Assembly (NCBI RefSeq): GCF_009908285.1
Contig: NZ_JAAARM010000006.1
Span: forward strand, 186,001 to 250,000
From: Pseudomonas sp. Fl4BN1
Lineage (GTDB): Bacteria; Pseudomonadota; Gammaproteobacteria; Pseudomonadales; Pseudomonadaceae
Length of the DNA stretch: 64,000 nt
Direction: 5' to 3'
Shown here: one piece after another, positions 38,597 through 48,870 of the stretch
How the letters are laid out: every line of letters starts with the position of its first letter
Position numbering within the stretch: the stretch's first letter is position 1
The notes under the pieces: model-generated
Told to the model about the DNA's origin: nothing
Databases searched by the model: none
The model's input: the letters and a program-made list of their open reading frames with translations, nothing else
Program-made: the position numbers and the translations under genes

Positions 38597-39910
38597 TTAC
38601 AAGATGCTCAGTGGGTACTCTACGATGATACGAACGTCGTTGTTGTCTGCGGTGTAGTCCTTGTTGTAAGCACCGTTTGCACGATACACAGCGCTACGCA
38701 GGCGGAACGACAGGTCTTTGGCTGGACCTTCTTGCATCACGTACTTGGTTTCGAAGTTGAACTCGTTTTCCTTGCCTTCGGTGTTCGACGAAGTGGTGAT
38801 GTTGTCACCCTTCACGTAACGGGCCATGAAGCTCAGGCCAGGAACACCCAGGGTCGCCATGTTCAGGTCGTAGCGAGCCTGCCAGGAACGCTCGTCTTCA
38901 CCGATGAAGTCGGAGATCTGGATGGAGTTGGCGACGAAGATGGTGCCGTTGCCGTCAACACCGTACAGGTAGTTGGTGTCGCCGGTGGAGCGCTGGTGAG
39001 CGATGGTGAACTTGTTCGGGCCGATGCTGTAAGCAGCTGCCAAGCTCCACAGTTTGTTGTCCAGCTTGCCGTACAGTTTCTTGCCGTCGTCTTCGGTGCG
39101 GTAGCCGTTGAAGTCGAGGTTCAGCGACTGGTTGTCAGCGATCGGGAAGGTGTAGTTCAGGTTGATGTACTGCTTCTTGAAGTAGTCATCGACCTTGGAC
39201 GCAGCGATGCCGCCGACGAAGTTGTCGGTGAACTGGTAGGTGGCACCAGCGAAGTCAGCGGCAGTCAGACCTGGTTTTTTCAGGCCGTCAGCGCCACGAC
39301 CGTTGATGCTGTCGTTGTACTGGCCGGTCTGCGAGCGCAGTGCGGTGAAGTGACCAGCGTTCAGCTCCAGGCCCTTGATCTCTTTGCTGGTGATCATGGT
39401 ACCGGTAGCGACTTCAGGCAGCAGGCGGCTGTCGTCGGTGGAGAATACTGGGCTGGCAACCATCTGGTCGCCGTATTTCAGTACGGTGTCAGAGATCCGG
39501 AACTTGACCGCGCCGCCTACAGCTGACGAGTCTTTTTCTGGCTCGCCCAGGCTGTTGTTGGCTGCCAGGCCGTTACCGGAGCGACCAGCGCCACCGTCCA
39601 GCTTGATCACGCCCATGGCGAAAGCGTCAACACCGACACCTACGGTGCCTTGAGTGAAGCCGGAGTTGTACTGCAGCAGTTCACTCAGGCCGGTATCTTG
39701 GCGATAGCCGCTTTTGAAAGTGCCGTCGGCACGTTCGTGGTTACCTGCGCCGTTCTTGAAGTCACGGTTCATGTACTCAAGACGGGTTTTGGCGGTCAGG
39801 GTGCTATCTTCGATAAAGCCCTTTGCGTCGTCCTGAGAGGACGCGATTGCGAACTGCGAGGTGCCTGCTGATACAGCCAGGGCGATCATGCTCCACTTCA
39901 TCACGCGCAT
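38597..39910 (-). CDS. oprD: OprD-family outer-membrane porin
   Basis: Beta-barrel channel for small substrates such as basic amino acids or carboxylates. 437 residues with a signal peptide MRVMKWSMIALAVSAGTSQF (cleavage near residue 23) and the OprD ending VEYPLSIL. Family segments include YNSGFTQGTVGVGVDAFAM, LEYMNRDFKNG and SWQARYDLNMATLGVPGL. AGGAG lies 9 bp before ATG 39910. The position before HIT-slyX-cold shock-dps-aspS matches oprD (PA0958). The symbol is based on position and family; substrate may differ because many OprD paralogues exist. Confidence 0.92.
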   Translation of the reverse strand: MRVMKWSMIALAVSAGTSQFAIASSQDDAKGFIEDSTLTAKTRLEYMNRDFKNGAGNHERADGTFKSGYRQDTGLSELLQYNSGFTQGTVGVGVDAFAMGVIKLDGGAGRSGNGLAANNSLGEPEKDSSAVGGAVKFRISDTVLKYGDQMVASPVFSTDDSRLLPEVATGTMITSKEIKGLELNAGHFTALRSQTGQYNDSINGRGADGLKKPGLTAADFAGATYQFTDNFVGGIAASKVDDYFKKQYINLNYTFPIADNQSLNLDFNGYRTEDDGKKLYGKLDNKLWSLAAAYSIGPNKFTIAHQRSTGDTNYLYGVDGNGTIFVANSIQISDFIGEDERSWQARYDLNMATLGVPGLSFMARYVKGDNITTSSNTEGKENEFNFETKYVMQEGPAKDLSFRLRSAVYRANGAYNKDYTADNNDVRIIVEYPLSIL

Positions 39911-40834
39911 CGTGATTTGCTCCTTTGGTTTTTAGAAGAGTACTGCCGTCCCACCTATTTTTTTATCTGGGCGGCTCTTTCTTTTTGTGTCGGCGCAAAC
40001 TTATATCACGCTGACAATATTGGCGATACTTGCCTATCTATCCTTTCAGCTTCTTTACGACCCTGTCGCAAATTGCTTGATCTGTGTCGTAATTTTGCAG
40101 TCGGAGTGTATCCAGACTGACAACTTTAACAGTGTGCTTCGAGCGCTTTTGAGGAGGAAATTAAGCCCTCATGCCAAAACTTTCAAAGTACTGCGGGGCA
40201 ACCCTGCCACTATTATTATGAGTCTGCAGGGCCTCACTTCCGATGAGCCAATGCAGACGATGTCAGGTTGAATGCAACAAGCGTGCACAAACTGAGTCTG
40301 CTCGGTAACTTTTCTTCAAACCCGCATGTGACCCTGTAAAAACCGCATAAAACCGCTCTCTCAGACGTCCTTTTGTTTGGCTTGACGCGGCAGTCTTCAT
40401 AGTGCAGGGCTGTGCAATAAGTTGCACAGTCAGGCAAAACGTTACCGCGACACACCGCAAAGTGAGTAAACGGCGGATGCTTGGGGTACTGAGCGTAGAC
40501 CGTCTGTACGGGGTTGCTGCAAAACTTTGGTAACTCTGCGCAAAGTTCATGCAGTCATGTGCGGGAAAGATCAGCAGCGTTACTGGTCAGGTGGGTCACC
40601 TTCCGAACGTTCTGGCTGCTCTGTGCGCAAATGGTGCGGCGCGAGGGAAAGTGTTCTGCAGTGGGGCGCATTGCTTGCATTGAAGTCGGCTCCTTGCCGG
40701 GGCTTGAGTGGCGGCGCATGGGTTCATTGGTCATGAAGCGCGAGGCGTTCACAGGTATGCTGCGCGTCTGTTGCCTGGTGCGTGTCAGTCATACTGGACG
40801 CCAGGTTGGAATGAGCTGAGCGGGAGTAAACGCG
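39911..40834. other. Long non-coding stretch upstream of the porin and HIT genes
   Basis: 924 bp without a credible gene. The first 350 bp are AT-rich and probably form the porin control region. From about 40270 on, base composition returns to that of the genome. ORFs of 60-100 codons in all frames lack ribosome sites and recognisable products. I cannot exclude a small RNA or a decayed gene. Confidence 0.5.
40064..40099 (+). promoter_or_regulatory. Candidate ArgR direct repeat upstream of the porin
   Basis: TGTCGC at 40064 and TGTCGT at 40085 are spaced 21 bp, the spacing of ArgR half-sites in Pseudomonas (TGTCGC-N8-AA-N5, direct repeats). The AA positions are not kept. ArgR activates oprD in P. 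aeruginosa. The site is about 155-175 bp upstream of the porin start. Confidence 0.35.
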
Positions 40835-41260
40835 GTGTTCACTTTAGATTCACGGCTGCAACAAGACACACTGCCGATCGGGGATTTCCCCCTTTGTCGA
40901 TTGCTGCTGTCCAATGACGCCAACTATCCCTGGTTCATCCTGGTGCCGCGTCGCGAGGATATCAGCGAGTTGTTTCAACTGGATGTCACCGATCAGCTTC
41001 AGTTGTGGCAGGAAACCACCGCACTGGCAGAGGTGCTCAAGGACTCCTTTGATGCCGATAAGTTGAATGTGGCGACCCTGGGCAATGTGGTGAGTCAACT
41101 GCACATGCATGTAATCGTGCGTAAACGCGACGATGCCGCATGGCCGGCTCCGGTGTGGGGCAAGCACCCGGCCAAGCCTTACAGTGCTGAGCAGGTTGCG
41201 CAGATCCGTGACCGGCTGCGGGTAGTATTGGCTGATGATTTCCAGTTTTTGGAGGGTTGA
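40835..41260 (+). CDS. HIT-family protein
   Basis: Small nucleotide-binding or hydrolase fold protein of 141 residues. The triad motif is QLHMHVIV, so the first His of HxHxH is Gln. SLRDANYPWFILVPRR-type sequence (NDANYPWFILVPRRED) forms the nucleotide strand. The start is GTG 40835 with GGGAG upstream. Three base pairs separate it from slyX. Equivalent to PA0959. Confidence 0.9.
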   Translation: MFTLDSRLQQDTLPIGDFPLCRLLLSNDANYPWFILVPRREDISELFQLDVTDQLQLWQETTALAEVLKDSFDADKLNVATLGNVVSQLHMHVIVRKRDDAAWPAPVWGKHPAKPYSAEQVAQIRDRLRVVLADDFQFLEG

Positions 41261-41263
41261 GTC

Positions 41264-41470
41264 ATGAGCCTGGAAGATCGTGTAACCGACCTGGAAAGCC
41301 GACTGGCGTTCCAGGATGACACTATTCAGACTTTGAACGACGTGCTGGTGGCGCAGCAGAAAGTGCTGGAGCGCTTGCAGTTGCAGATGGCTGCGCTGCT
41401 CAAGCGTCAGGAAGAAATGGTCGGGCAGTTCGACTCTTTTGAAGAGGAAGCGCCGCCGCCTCATTACTGA
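41264..41470 (+). CDS. slyX: SlyX
   Basis: Small coiled-coil protein of 68 residues, function unknown. Heptad pattern from residue 3 to 55 ([20 protein letters not shown]) and the conserved tail [14 protein letters not shown] precedes ATG 41264. Confidence 0.95.
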   Translation: MSLEDRVTDLESRLAFQDDTIQTLNDVLVAQQKVLERLQLQMAALLKRQEEMVGQFDSFEEEAPPPHY

Positions 41471-41498
41471 GGGGCGCTAGGTACTGAGTTGCCAGAGC

Positions 41499-41528
41499 AA
41501 AAAAAACCGCGCCTAGGCGCGGTTTTTT
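41499..41528. terminator. Bidirectional terminator
   Basis: AAAAAACCGCGCC-ta-GGCGCGGTTTTTT, perfect 13-bp arms, between convergent slyX and the cold-shock gene. Confidence 0.92.
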
Positions 41529-41539
41529 GTGGGCATGGA

Positions 41540-42145
41540 TCAGCGACGCGGTAGTGCAGCAATCACGTCTTCAGCTTGCAGGCCCTTGTCGCGGTTCATC
41601 ACCGAGAACTCCACACGCTGGCCTTCGACCAGAACGCGATGACCTTCTCCGCGAATGGCGCGAAAGTGCACAAAAATATCATCGCCAGAATCCCGGGAAA
41701 TAAAGCCGAACCCCTTGGAGGTGTTGAACCACTTCACAGTGCCGGTATCGCGGTTGCTCATATCGTAAGACGGCGCAGAGGATGCCGCAGGCGATGACTT
41801 GTAAAAGCTGACGGCTAGATGCAGGGCCACTGCAATCAGTGCAGTCAACAGGCTGACCAGAACTGCGGGTTGACCACCGATCACTGGCATGGGGGCCAGC
41901 AGCGTGAGGGTTTGCAGTACGACAACCAATACCAGCAGAGCGCTGACGAGATTTTGCAGGTGATGACGAGGGCCTCGGTTCCAGTAAGGGATCGCTGGAG
42001 CCAGGATCAGGTTGAGCAGGCCGAACAGGGCCAGGTAAAGAGCATCGGGTTGTTGCAGGTAGGGAACTGCGTCAGATCTTAGACTCGGAAGCAAGGACAG
42101 CAGCAGAGCTGCGACGCCTGTCAGTAGGTGGACGATTTTCAACAT
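41540..42145 (-). CDS. Membrane-anchored cold-shock-domain protein
   Basis: Unusual fusion of 201 residues. The first 115 hold about four hydrophobic helices ([74 protein letters not shown]). A short linker leads to a full cold-shock domain (about 133-200) with RNP1 KGFGFI and RNP2 IFVHF. The soluble domain probably faces the cytoplasm and binds nucleic acid near the membrane. Same position as PA0961. The upstream gap gives room for a long leader. Confidence 0.93.
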   Translation of the reverse strand: MLKIVHLLTGVAALLLSLLPSLRSDAVPYLQQPDALYLALFGLLNLILAPAIPYWNRGPRHHLQNLVSALLVLVVVLQTLTLLAPMPVIGGQPAVLVSLLTALIAVALHLAVSFYKSSPAASSAPSYDMSNRDTGTVKWFNTSKGFGFISRDSGDDIFVHFRAIRGEGHRVLVEGQRVEFSVMNRDKGLQAEDVIAALPRR

Positions 42146-42611
42146 TTTGATTAACTCACGTTAAGAAGCAAGCACAAGGAAGAGCTGATCACGCACGGTT
42201 CGCTTCTGAATAAATAGGTGAGGCGGCAGGTACGTACGCGGTGTCAGCCTATGCGCGCTGGCCGAAGAAATAGGCAACAGCGACACGGGCTCTATTTAAC
42301 AGTAAAGCCCAGGCCTTCTCAAATCAGCAGCGGTGCCCGGTGTGATGGCTGGAACGCCAGGGGGGATGTCGTGAATTCGGACAATCGGGCAAAAAGGCTT
42401 GTTCTAGACGGGTGGCTGTGGATTTTTCGGGGAACGTCGATTTTTCCCTGTTGTCGGATATTTCTTGAGCTCAGGGCGAAAAAATCTTGCCCGGTCCACG
42501 GGGCAATCCACCGCAGGCTGATTGACGATCCGTGGCGGCGGGGGAGCAGTACTCTTGCTAGAGTGGTCCGGCAGCTGATTGTGTGAATCCATCCCGTTAA
42601 CGGAGAGAAAC
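42146..42611. other. Divergent intergenic region upstream of dps
   Basis: 466 bp between the cold-shock gene and dps. A 122-codon plus-strand ORF at 42218-42586 has no family and basic, cysteine-rich composition, so I treat it as chance. TTGACG near 42520 could be a -35 element for dps. No other structure is called. Confidence 0.5.
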
Positions 42612-43085
42612 ATGGCAATTGATATCGGTATCAGTGAAGAAGATCGTAAATCCATCGTCGACGGTCTTTCCCGTCTGCTTTCGGACACCTACGTGTTGTA
42701 CCTGAAAACCCATAACTTCCATTGGAACGTTACCGGCCCGCAATTTCGCACCCTGCATCTGATGTTTGAAGAGCAGTACAACGAACTGGCCCTGGCGGTC
42801 GATCTGATTGCCGAGCGTATTCGCGCCTTGGGTTTCCCGGCTCCGGGTGCCTATTCCATTTATGCTCGGCTGTCCTCGATCAAGGAGGAGGAGGGGGTGC
42901 CGGCGGCTGAAGAAATGATCAAGCAACTGGTCAGCGGTCAGGAAGCGGTGACTCGGACCGCGCGTGGCATCTTCCCGTTGCTGGACAAGGTCAGCGACGA
43001 GCCGACGGCAGATCTGCTGACCCAGCGCATGCAAGTGCATGAGAAAACCGCATGGATGCTGCGCTCGTTGCTGGAAAATCGTTAA
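42612..43085 (+). CDS. dps: Dps ferritin-like DNA-protection protein
   Basis: Dodecameric iron-oxidising protein that protects DNA. 157 residues. The ferroxidase residues lie in [15 protein letters not shown] and in [12 protein letters not shown]. There is no long basic N-terminal tail, so it may store iron without strong DNA binding. GGAGAG before ATG 42612. Matches PA0962. Confidence 0.95.
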   Translation: MAIDIGISEEDRKSIVDGLSRLLSDTYVLYLKTHNFHWNVTGPQFRTLHLMFEEQYNELALAVDLIAERIRALGFPAPGAYSIYARLSSIKEEEGVPAAEEMIKQLVSGQEAVTRTARGIFPLLDKVSDEPTADLLTQRMQVHEKTAWMLRSLLENR

Positions 43086-43095
43086 GTCCGCTATT

Positions 43096-43123
43096 ACGAA
43101 TGGCGCCTCGCTGCGTCATTCGT
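43096..43123 (+). terminator. Possible dps terminator
   Basis: ACGAATG-(14 nt)-CATTCGT hairpin, 11 bp after the dps stop. No T-run follows, only CCCCTCT, so it is weak. Confidence 0.4.
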
Positions 43124-43248
43124 CCCCTCTATAAGGTCGCTGCTCCTCCAGTCTTGAGTCCGGCGCTGATCGAATCGCTGGCACCTGTCCGACAATCAGC
43201 AACTCCCGCTAATAGGGTCATACGGCTGCACAGGGCCGATTTAATGGA

Positions 43249-43254
43249 TATAAT
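43249..43254 (+). promoter_or_regulatory. -10 box upstream of fmdB-aspS
   Basis: A perfect TATAAT at 43249-43254, about 84 bp before the FmdB start. The -35 region (CTGCAC near 43226) is poor. Confidence 0.4.
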
Positions 43255-43337
43255 CCCGCTCTTTGCTACGTAGCCCGAGCTTTGGCGTGGGCTCTGGCTG
43301 TAATTCAAGCAGTAATCTGGATTGCCGAGACGCCCCC

Positions 43338-43559
43338 ATGCCCATGTACGACTACCAATGCGCTTCCTGTGGTCATCAGTTGGAAGCCATTCAAAAGATC
43401 AGCGCCGCGCCGCTGGTCGATTGCCCTGCCTGCCAGGCACCTGAACTGAAAAAGATGCTGTCCATGCCCGGTTTCCGCCTCAGTGGCACCGGCTGGTATG
43501 AAACCGACTTCAAGACCGGCTCCAAGAAGAACCTGGCCGGTGGCGACAAAGCTGACTAA
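43338..43559 (+). CDS. FmdB-family zinc ribbon protein
   Basis: A 73-residue putative regulatory protein. Two CxxC pairs, CASC and CPAC, form a zinc ribbon starting MPMYDYQCASCG. The C-terminus is basic and ends DKAD. Role unknown. It precedes aspS in many Pseudomonas. Confidence 0.9.
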   Translation: MPMYDYQCASCGHQLEAIQKISAAPLVDCPACQAPELKKMLSMPGFRLSGTGWYETDFKTGSKKNLAGGDKAD

Positions 43560-43656
43560 GTTGAACGACACGCGCGAGTTCTTGCACTATCCGGCACCTT
43601 GAGAGGTGCGCAAGGCCTCCATCGAATTTTGAATTACGAGAAGTGAAACCACTACC

Positions 43657-45432
43657 ATGATGCGCAGCCATTATTGCGGCCAACTGAACGAAAGCCTGGA
43701 AGGTCAGGAAGTAACCCTTTGCGGATGGGTCCACCGTCGCCGTGACCACGGCGGGGTGATTTTCCTCGATATCCGTGATCGTGAAGGTCTGGCCCAGGTA
43801 GTGTTCGACCCGGACCGTGCTGACACCTTCGCCGCCGCCGACCGCGTGCGCAGCGAATACGTGGTCAAGGTCACCGGTAAGGTGCGCCTGCGCCCGGCCG
43901 GCGCCGGCAATGCCAACATGGCTTCGGGCATGATCGAAGTCCTGGGCTATGAGCTGGAAGTGCTGAACGAAGCGGAAACCCCGCCGTTCCCGCTCAACGA
44001 ATACTCCGACGTGGGTGAAGAAACCCGTCTGCGCTATCGCTTCATCGACCTGCGCCGTCCGGAAATGGCCGAGAAACTGCGTCTGCGCTCGCGCATGACC
44101 ACCAGCATCCGTCGCTACCTGGACGAGAACGGCTTCCTCGACGTGGAAACGCCGATCCTGACCCGCGCCACCCCTGAAGGTGCCCGCGACTACCTGGTGC
44201 CGAGCCGTACCCACGCGGGCAGCTTCTTTGCCTTGCCGCAATCGCCGCAGCTGTTCAAGCAGTTGCTGATGGTGGCCGGCTTCGACCGCTACTACCAGAT
44301 CGCCAAGTGCTTCCGCGACGAAGACCTGCGTGCCGACCGTCAGCCTGAGTTCACTCAGATCGACATCGAAACCAGCTTCCTCGATGAAAAAGACATCATG
44401 GGCCTGACCGAAGGCATGATCCGCAACCTGTTCAAGGAAGTGCTGGATCTGGAGTTCGGCGAATTCCCGCACATGACCTTTGAAGAGGCCATGCGCCGTT
44501 ACGGCTCCGACAAGCCGGACCTGCGCAACCCGCTGGAACTGGTGGACGTTGCCGATCAGCTCAAGGAAGTGGACTTCAAGGTCTTCAGTGGTCCGGCCAA
44601 CGATCCAAAATGCCGTATCGCCGCCTTGCGCGTGCCAGGCGGGGCGAGCATGCCGCGCAAGCAGATCGACGACTACACCAAGTTTGTCGGTATCTACGGT
44701 GCCAAGGGCCTGGCGTACATCAAGGTCAACGAGCGCGCCAAGGGCGTTGAAGGCCTGCAGTCGCCGATCGTCAAGAATATCCCAGAGGCCAACCTGAACG
44801 TGATCCTCGATCGCGTTGGTGCGGTTGATGGCGACATCGTGTTCTTCGGTGCCGACAAGGCCAAGATCGTCAGCGAAGCTTTGGGCGCGCTGCGGATCAA
44901 GCTCGGTCATGACCTGAGCCTGCTGACCTGCGAGTGGGCGCCTATGTGGGTCGTCGACTTCCCGATGTTCGAAGAGAACGACGACGGTAGCTTCAGCGCG
45001 TTGCACCACCCGTTCACCGCGCCGAAGTGCTCGCCACAAGAGCTGGAGGCCAACCCGGCCACCGCATTGTCCCGTGCCTACGACATGGTGCTCAACGGCA
45101 CCGAGTTGGGTGGCGGTTCGATCCGTATCCATCGCAAGGAAATGCAGCAAGCGGTATTCCGCCTGTTGGGTATCAGCGAAGAGGAACAGGAAGAGAAATT
45201 CGGCTTCCTGCTCGACGCCCTCAAGTATGGCGCGCCGCCACACGGTGGTTTGGCCTTCGGTCTGGATCGCCTGGTGATGCTGATGACCGGCGCCCAGTCG
45301 ATCCGCGAAGTGATCGCTTTCCCGAAAACCCAGAGCGCAGCCTGTGTCATGACTCAGGCGCCGGGTCTGGTGGATGCCAAGGCTCTGCGCGAGCTGCACA
45401 TCCGCCTGCGCGAACAGCCTAAGGCTGAATAA
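43657..45432 (+). CDS. aspS: Aspartyl-tRNA synthetase (probably non-discriminating)
   Basis: Class II synthetase of 591 residues: an N-terminal OB-fold ([20 protein letters not shown]), motif 2 ([18 protein letters not shown]) and motif 3 ([15 protein letters not shown]), with the bacterial GAD insertion between. In Pseudomonas this enzyme charges both tRNA-Asp and tRNA-Asn, with GatCAB completing Asn. A terminator follows. Confidence 0.98.
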   Translation: MMRSHYCGQLNESLEGQEVTLCGWVHRRRDHGGVIFLDIRDREGLAQVVFDPDRADTFAAADRVRSEYVVKVTGKVRLRPAGAGNANMASGMIEVLGYELEVLNEAETPPFPLNEYSDVGEETRLRYRFIDLRRPEMAEKLRLRSRMTTSIRRYLDENGFLDVETPILTRATPEGARDYLVPSRTHAGSFFALPQSPQLFKQLLMVAGFDRYYQIAKCFRDEDLRADRQPEFTQIDIETSFLDEKDIMGLTEGMIRNLFKEVLDLEFGEFPHMTFEEAMRRYGSDKPDLRNPLELVDVADQLKEVDFKVFSGPANDPKCRIAALRVPGGASMPRKQIDDYTKFVGIYGAKGLAYIKVNERAKGVEGLQSPIVKNIPEANLNVILDRVGAVDGDIVFFGADKAKIVSEALGALRIKLGHDLSLLTCEWAPMWVVDFPMFEENDDGSFSALHHPFTAPKCSPQELEANPATALSRAYDMVLNGTELGGGSIRIHRKEMQQAVFRLLGISEEEQEEKFGFLLDALKYGAPPHGGLAFGLDRLVMLMTGAQSIREVIAFPKTQSAACVMTQAPGLVDAKALRELHIRLREQPKAE

Positions 45433-45446
45433 GCCGGCCCGATAAG

Positions 45447-45469
45447 GCGCACCTTCGGGTGCGCTTTTT
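45447..45469 (+). terminator. aspS terminator
   Basis: GCGCACC-ttcg-GGTGCGC followed by five T. Confidence 0.9.
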
Positions 45470-45548
45470 CTATGGGGTCGAGTTTTTGTTGCTCGCATGC
45501 CGCAAAGGTGACGCGGGCAATGTTTCAAAGAAAATTTTGGAGCAATTT

Positions 45549-46295
45549 ATGGCAGGTCATTCCAAGTGGGCGAACATCAAGCACCGCAAAGAGCGTCAGG
45601 ATGCCAAGAAAGGCAAGATTTTCACCAAGTGGATTCGTGAACTGACCGTCGCTGCCCGTCAGGGTGGCGGTGATCCTGGTTCCAACCCGCGTCTGCGTCT
45701 GGCGTTGGACAAGGCGCTGAGCGCCAACATGAGCCGGGACATTATCGATCGTGCGGTGGCCCGGGGCGCTGGTGCAGCCGATACCGATGACATGGTCGAG
45801 CTGACCTACGAAGGTTATGGTCCGGGCGGCGTGGCGGTGATGGTCGAATGCATGACCGATAACCGTAACCGCACTGCGGCTGCCGTGCGGCATGCGTTTA
45901 GCAAGTGTGGTGGCAACCTGGGCACCGATGGTTCGGTGGCCTACCTGTTCGAGCGCAAGGGGCAGATTTCCTTCGCGCCGGGTATCGACGAAGATTCGCT
46001 GATCGAAGCCGCGATGGAAGCGGACGCCGATGACGTGGTGAGCAACGACGACGGTTCGATTGACGTCTTCACCTCGTTCGCCGGTTTCTATGCCGTGCGT
46101 AATGCCCTGGAAGCGGCGGGGTTCAAGGCCGATGACGCGGAAATCGTCATGCTGCCGACCACCAGTGCCGAGCTGGACCTGGAAGGTGCCGAGAAGGTCC
46201 TCAAGCTGATCGACATGCTGGAAGACCTGGATGACGTACAGAACGTCTACTCCAACGCGGACATTCCGGAGTCGGTTGCCGAGCAACTCGGCTGA
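45549..46295 (+). CDS. yebC: YebC/PmpR-family transcriptional or translation factor
   Basis: 248 residues, starting [20 protein letters not shown], the signature of the YebC/TACO1 family. In P. aeruginosa the protein at this position (PmpR, PA0964) represses the pqs quorum-sensing system; other members relieve ribosome stalling at prolines. TTTGGAG before ATG 45549 decides the start over an upstream in-frame one. Confidence 0.96.
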   Translation: MAGHSKWANIKHRKERQDAKKGKIFTKWIRELTVAARQGGGDPGSNPRLRLALDKALSANMSRDIIDRAVARGAGAADTDDMVELTYEGYGPGGVAVMVECMTDNRNRTAAAVRHAFSKCGGNLGTDGSVAYLFERKGQISFAPGIDEDSLIEAAMEADADDVVSNDDGSIDVFTSFAGFYAVRNALEAAGFKADDAEIVMLPTTSAELDLEGAEKVLKLIDMLEDLDDVQNVYSNADIPESVAEQLG

Positions 46296-46314
46296 TTCAA
46301 TTGCACTGCCCTTG

Positions 46315-46375
46315 AAGCCGGATGTGCAACGCCGCGATTATTGTGCGGCAGAGTGCTTCCGGCTTTTGCTTTTTC
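46315..46375 (+). terminator. Branched hairpin after yebC
   Basis: Outer stem AAGCCGGA/TCCGGCTT (46315-46322, 46358-46365) with an inner GCCGC/GCGGC stem, followed by TTGCTTTTTC. Probably a terminator ahead of ruvC. Confidence 0.5.
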
Positions 46376-46424
46376 GCTGTTCCGCTCATGGCCGACAGGC
46401 CTCTTCATTCAAGCAGCAGGCGTT

Positions 46425-46949
46425 ATGACTCTTATTCTTGGCATCGACCCCGGTTCGCGCATCACCGGTTATGGCGTGGTTCGAGATACCGGACGCGGCT
46501 GCGTGTATGTGGCCTCCGGTTGTATTCGTACCGGTGCCGGCGAGTTGCCGGAGCGGTTGCAGATCGTCTATCGCGGGGTCCGCGAGGTAATTCAGACCTA
46601 CGGTCCGGTGACCATGGGCATCGAGAAGGTGTTCATGGCACGTAATGCCGACTCGGCCTTGAAGCTTGGGCAGGCGCGGGGTGCGGCTATCGTTGCGGGT
46701 GCCGAGGAGGGCCTGGAGATTGCCGAGTACACCGCTACCCAGGTCAAGCAGGCCGTGGCCGGGACCGGCGCCGCAAATAAGGAGCAGGTGCAGATGATGG
46801 TCATGCATTTGCTCAAGTTGACCAGCAAGCCGCAGATCGACGCCTCGGACGCCCTGGCTATTGCCATCTGTCACGCTCATACCCGCTCCAGCTTGTTGCC
46901 CCATGGGCTGGGAACGGCACGCAGTCGTGGCGGTCGCCTGCGTCTCTGA
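46425..46949 (+). CDS. ruvC: Holliday-junction resolvase RuvC
   Basis: Endonuclease that resolves four-way junctions. 174 residues with [17 protein letters not shown] carrying the first catalytic Asp (D7), a Glu in [10 protein letters not shown], and the C-terminal Asp pair in [12 protein letters not shown]. The ATG at 46425 has a weak CAGG upstream; the in-frame start at 46341 adds unrelated sequence. First of ruvC-ruvA-ruvB. Confidence 0.97.
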   Translation: MTLILGIDPGSRITGYGVVRDTGRGCVYVASGCIRTGAGELPERLQIVYRGVREVIQTYGPVTMGIEKVFMARNADSALKLGQARGAAIVAGAEEGLEIAEYTATQVKQAVAGTGAANKEQVQMMVMHLLKLTSKPQIDASDALAIAICHAHTRSSLLPHGLGTARSRGGRLRL

Positions 46950-47064
46950 TAGCATCAGCGCAGTCATTTTTAGGAGTGGAGCGTTGCGCGCCTGTGTTGC
47001 CGGCCCGGACGCTTGCTCAGTGAGCCGCCAGTCCCGTACTGGCCATCGTCTAAGGATTTGAAAC

Positions 47065-47673
47065 GTGATTGGACGCTTGCGCGGCACTCTGGCTGAGAAA
47101 CAGCCGCCGCACCTGATTCTTGATGTAAACGGGCTGGGGTACGAAGTCGAAGTGCCCATGACCACCCTTTATCGCCTGCCGTCGGTCGGCGAACCCCTGA
47201 CCTTGCACACCCATCTGGTTGTCCGCGAGGACGCGCAGTTACTCTACGGCTTTGCCAGCAAGCGTGAGCGAGACTTTTTTCGCGAGTTGATCCGTCTCAA
47301 TGGTGTTGGTCCGAAATTGGCCCTGGCGCTGATGTCCAGTCTTGAGGTGGATGAGCTGGTGCGCTGTGTGCAAGCCCAGGACACCTCGGCCCTGACCAAG
47401 GTACCTGGGGTTGGCAAGAAGACCGCCGAGCGTCTGCTGGTGGAACTCAAGGACCGCTTCAAGGCCTGGGAAGCGGTACCGAGCATGTTCGCCCTGGTGC
47501 CAAACCAGCCGGACGCGCCGATGCCGGTCGCCAGCGCCGAGTCGGATGCAGTCAGTGCGTTGATCTCTCTGGGCTACAAGCCGCAGGAAGCCAGCAAGGC
47601 GGTGTCCGCGATCAAAGACAAAGGCTTGAGCAGTGAAGACATGATCCGCCGAGCGCTGAAGGGAATGATTTAA
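47065..47673 (+). CDS. ruvA: Holliday-junction DNA-binding protein RuvA
   Basis: Tetrameric junction binder of 202 residues that loads RuvB. OB-fold N-terminus, two helix-hairpin-helix motifs ([11 protein letters not shown] and [16 protein letters not shown]) and a C-terminal RuvB-binding domain. The start is GTG 47065. ruvB follows without any gap. Confidence 0.97.
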   Translation: MIGRLRGTLAEKQPPHLILDVNGLGYEVEVPMTTLYRLPSVGEPLTLHTHLVVREDAQLLYGFASKRERDFFRELIRLNGVGPKLALALMSSLEVDELVRCVQAQDTSALTKVPGVGKKTAERLLVELKDRFKAWEAVPSMFALVPNQPDAPMPVASAESDAVSALISLGYKPQEASKAVSAIKDKGLSSEDMIRRALKGMI

Positions 47674-48732
47674 GTGATTGAAGCTGACCGTCTGATCGCC
47701 GCCACGGGACCCCGTGAGCGCGAAGAAGTCCAGGACCGGGCGATTCGTCCGGTCAGCCTGGCCGACTACATTGGCCAGCCCAGCGTGCGCGAGCAGATGG
47801 AGCTGTTCATCCAGGCGGCCCGTGGGCGCAATGAGTCCCTGGACCACACCCTGATCTTCGGCCCTCCCGGATTGGGCAAGACCACCTTGGCCAACATCAT
47901 TGCCGAGGAAATGGGCGTATCGATCAAGAGTACATCCGGCCCTGTGCTGGAGCGCCCTGGCGATTTGGCGGCGCTGCTGACCAACCTCGAGCCGCATGAT
48001 GTGCTGTTCATCGACGAGATCCATCGACTGTCGCCGATCGTTGAAGAAGTGCTGTACCCGGCCATGGAAGATTTCCAGCTCGACATCATGATCGGCGAGG
48101 GCCCAGCGGCGCGCTCGATCAAGCTGGACCTGCCGCCGTTTACCCTGGTTGGGGCGACGACCCGCGCGGGGATGTTGACCAACCCGCTGCGGGACCGGTT
48201 CGGTATCGTGCAGCGGTTGGAGTTCTATAGCACTGCGGACCTGGCGACCATTGTCAGTCGTTCCGCGAGCATTCTCGGCTTGCCCCTGGATCCGGAAGGC
48301 GCCTTCGAGGTGGCTCGCCGTGCAAGGGGCACGCCGCGGATTGCCAACCGTCTGTTGCGCCGGGTACGCGACTTTGCCGAAGTGCGGGCCAAGGGACACA
48401 TCACCAAGCCGATCGCCGACCTGGCCTTGAACCTGCTGGACGTCGATGAGCGTGGCTTCGATCACCAGGACCGACGTCTGTTGCTGACCATGATCGAGAA
48501 ATTCGACGGTGGGCCAGTGGGCGTTGACAGCCTGGCAGCGGCGATCAGTGAAGAACGCCATACCATCGAGGATGTGTTGGAGCCGTACCTGATCCAGCAG
48601 GGCTACATCATGCGTACCCCACGTGGCCGGGTGGTGACCCGGCATGCTTACCTGCACTTCGGTTTAAACATTCCGTCACGAATGGGGGACATGCCTGTGG
48701 TAGACGAATTCCTCGATGCCGTGGACGATTAA
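47674..48732 (+). CDS. ruvB: Branch-migration motor RuvB
   Basis: AAA+ helicase of 352 residues that moves Holliday junctions. Walker A is [13 protein letters not shown], Walker [10 protein letters not shown], sensor 1 in [10 protein letters not shown]-terminal winged-helix domain with [12 protein letters not shown]. The start is GTG 47674, directly after the ruvA stop. Confidence 0.98.
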   Translation: MIEADRLIAATGPREREEVQDRAIRPVSLADYIGQPSVREQMELFIQAARGRNESLDHTLIFGPPGLGKTTLANIIAEEMGVSIKSTSGPVLERPGDLAALLTNLEPHDVLFIDEIHRLSPIVEEVLYPAMEDFQLDIMIGEGPAARSIKLDLPPFTLVGATTRAGMLTNPLRDRFGIVQRLEFYSTADLATIVSRSASILGLPLDPEGAFEVARRARGTPRIANRLLRRVRDFAEVRAKGHITKPIADLALNLLDVDERGFDHQDRRLLLTMIEKFDGGPVGVDSLAAAISEERHTIEDVLEPYLIQQGYIMRTPRGRVVTRHAYLHFGLNIPSRMGDMPVVDEFLDAVDD

Positions 48733-48827
48733 TAACCCGCTTTTTGTCGATTTATTTGGGGTTTGTGCTGTCCTAGGGGCTGGCATCGTTAAAACTTCAG
48801 CAAAAGTCGTTCAAGAATGAAAAAACA

Positions 48828-48849
48828 GTTGCCTGGCCGGATTGGCAAC
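48828..48849. promoter_or_regulatory. Small inverted repeat before ybgC-tol
   Basis: GTTGCC-(10 nt)-GGCAAC ends two bases before the GAGGAG ribosome site of ybgC. It could be an operator or a leader hairpin; no regulator is evident. Confidence 0.35.
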
Positions 48850-48870
48850 CCGAGGAGTAAGCACTAGAGT

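Noticed and set aside
40514..40819. 101-codon plus-strand ORF before the HIT gene
   Set aside because: Cys/Arg-rich, no ribosome site, overlapping frames equally open.
42218..42586. 122-codon plus-strand ORF upstream of dps
   Set aside because: No ribosome site or family; basic and Cys/Trp-rich composition; overlaps the likely dps promoter.
43510..45528. 672-codon minus-strand frame opposite aspS
   Set aside because: Antisense shadow of aspS with His/Gln-rich composition typical of such frames.
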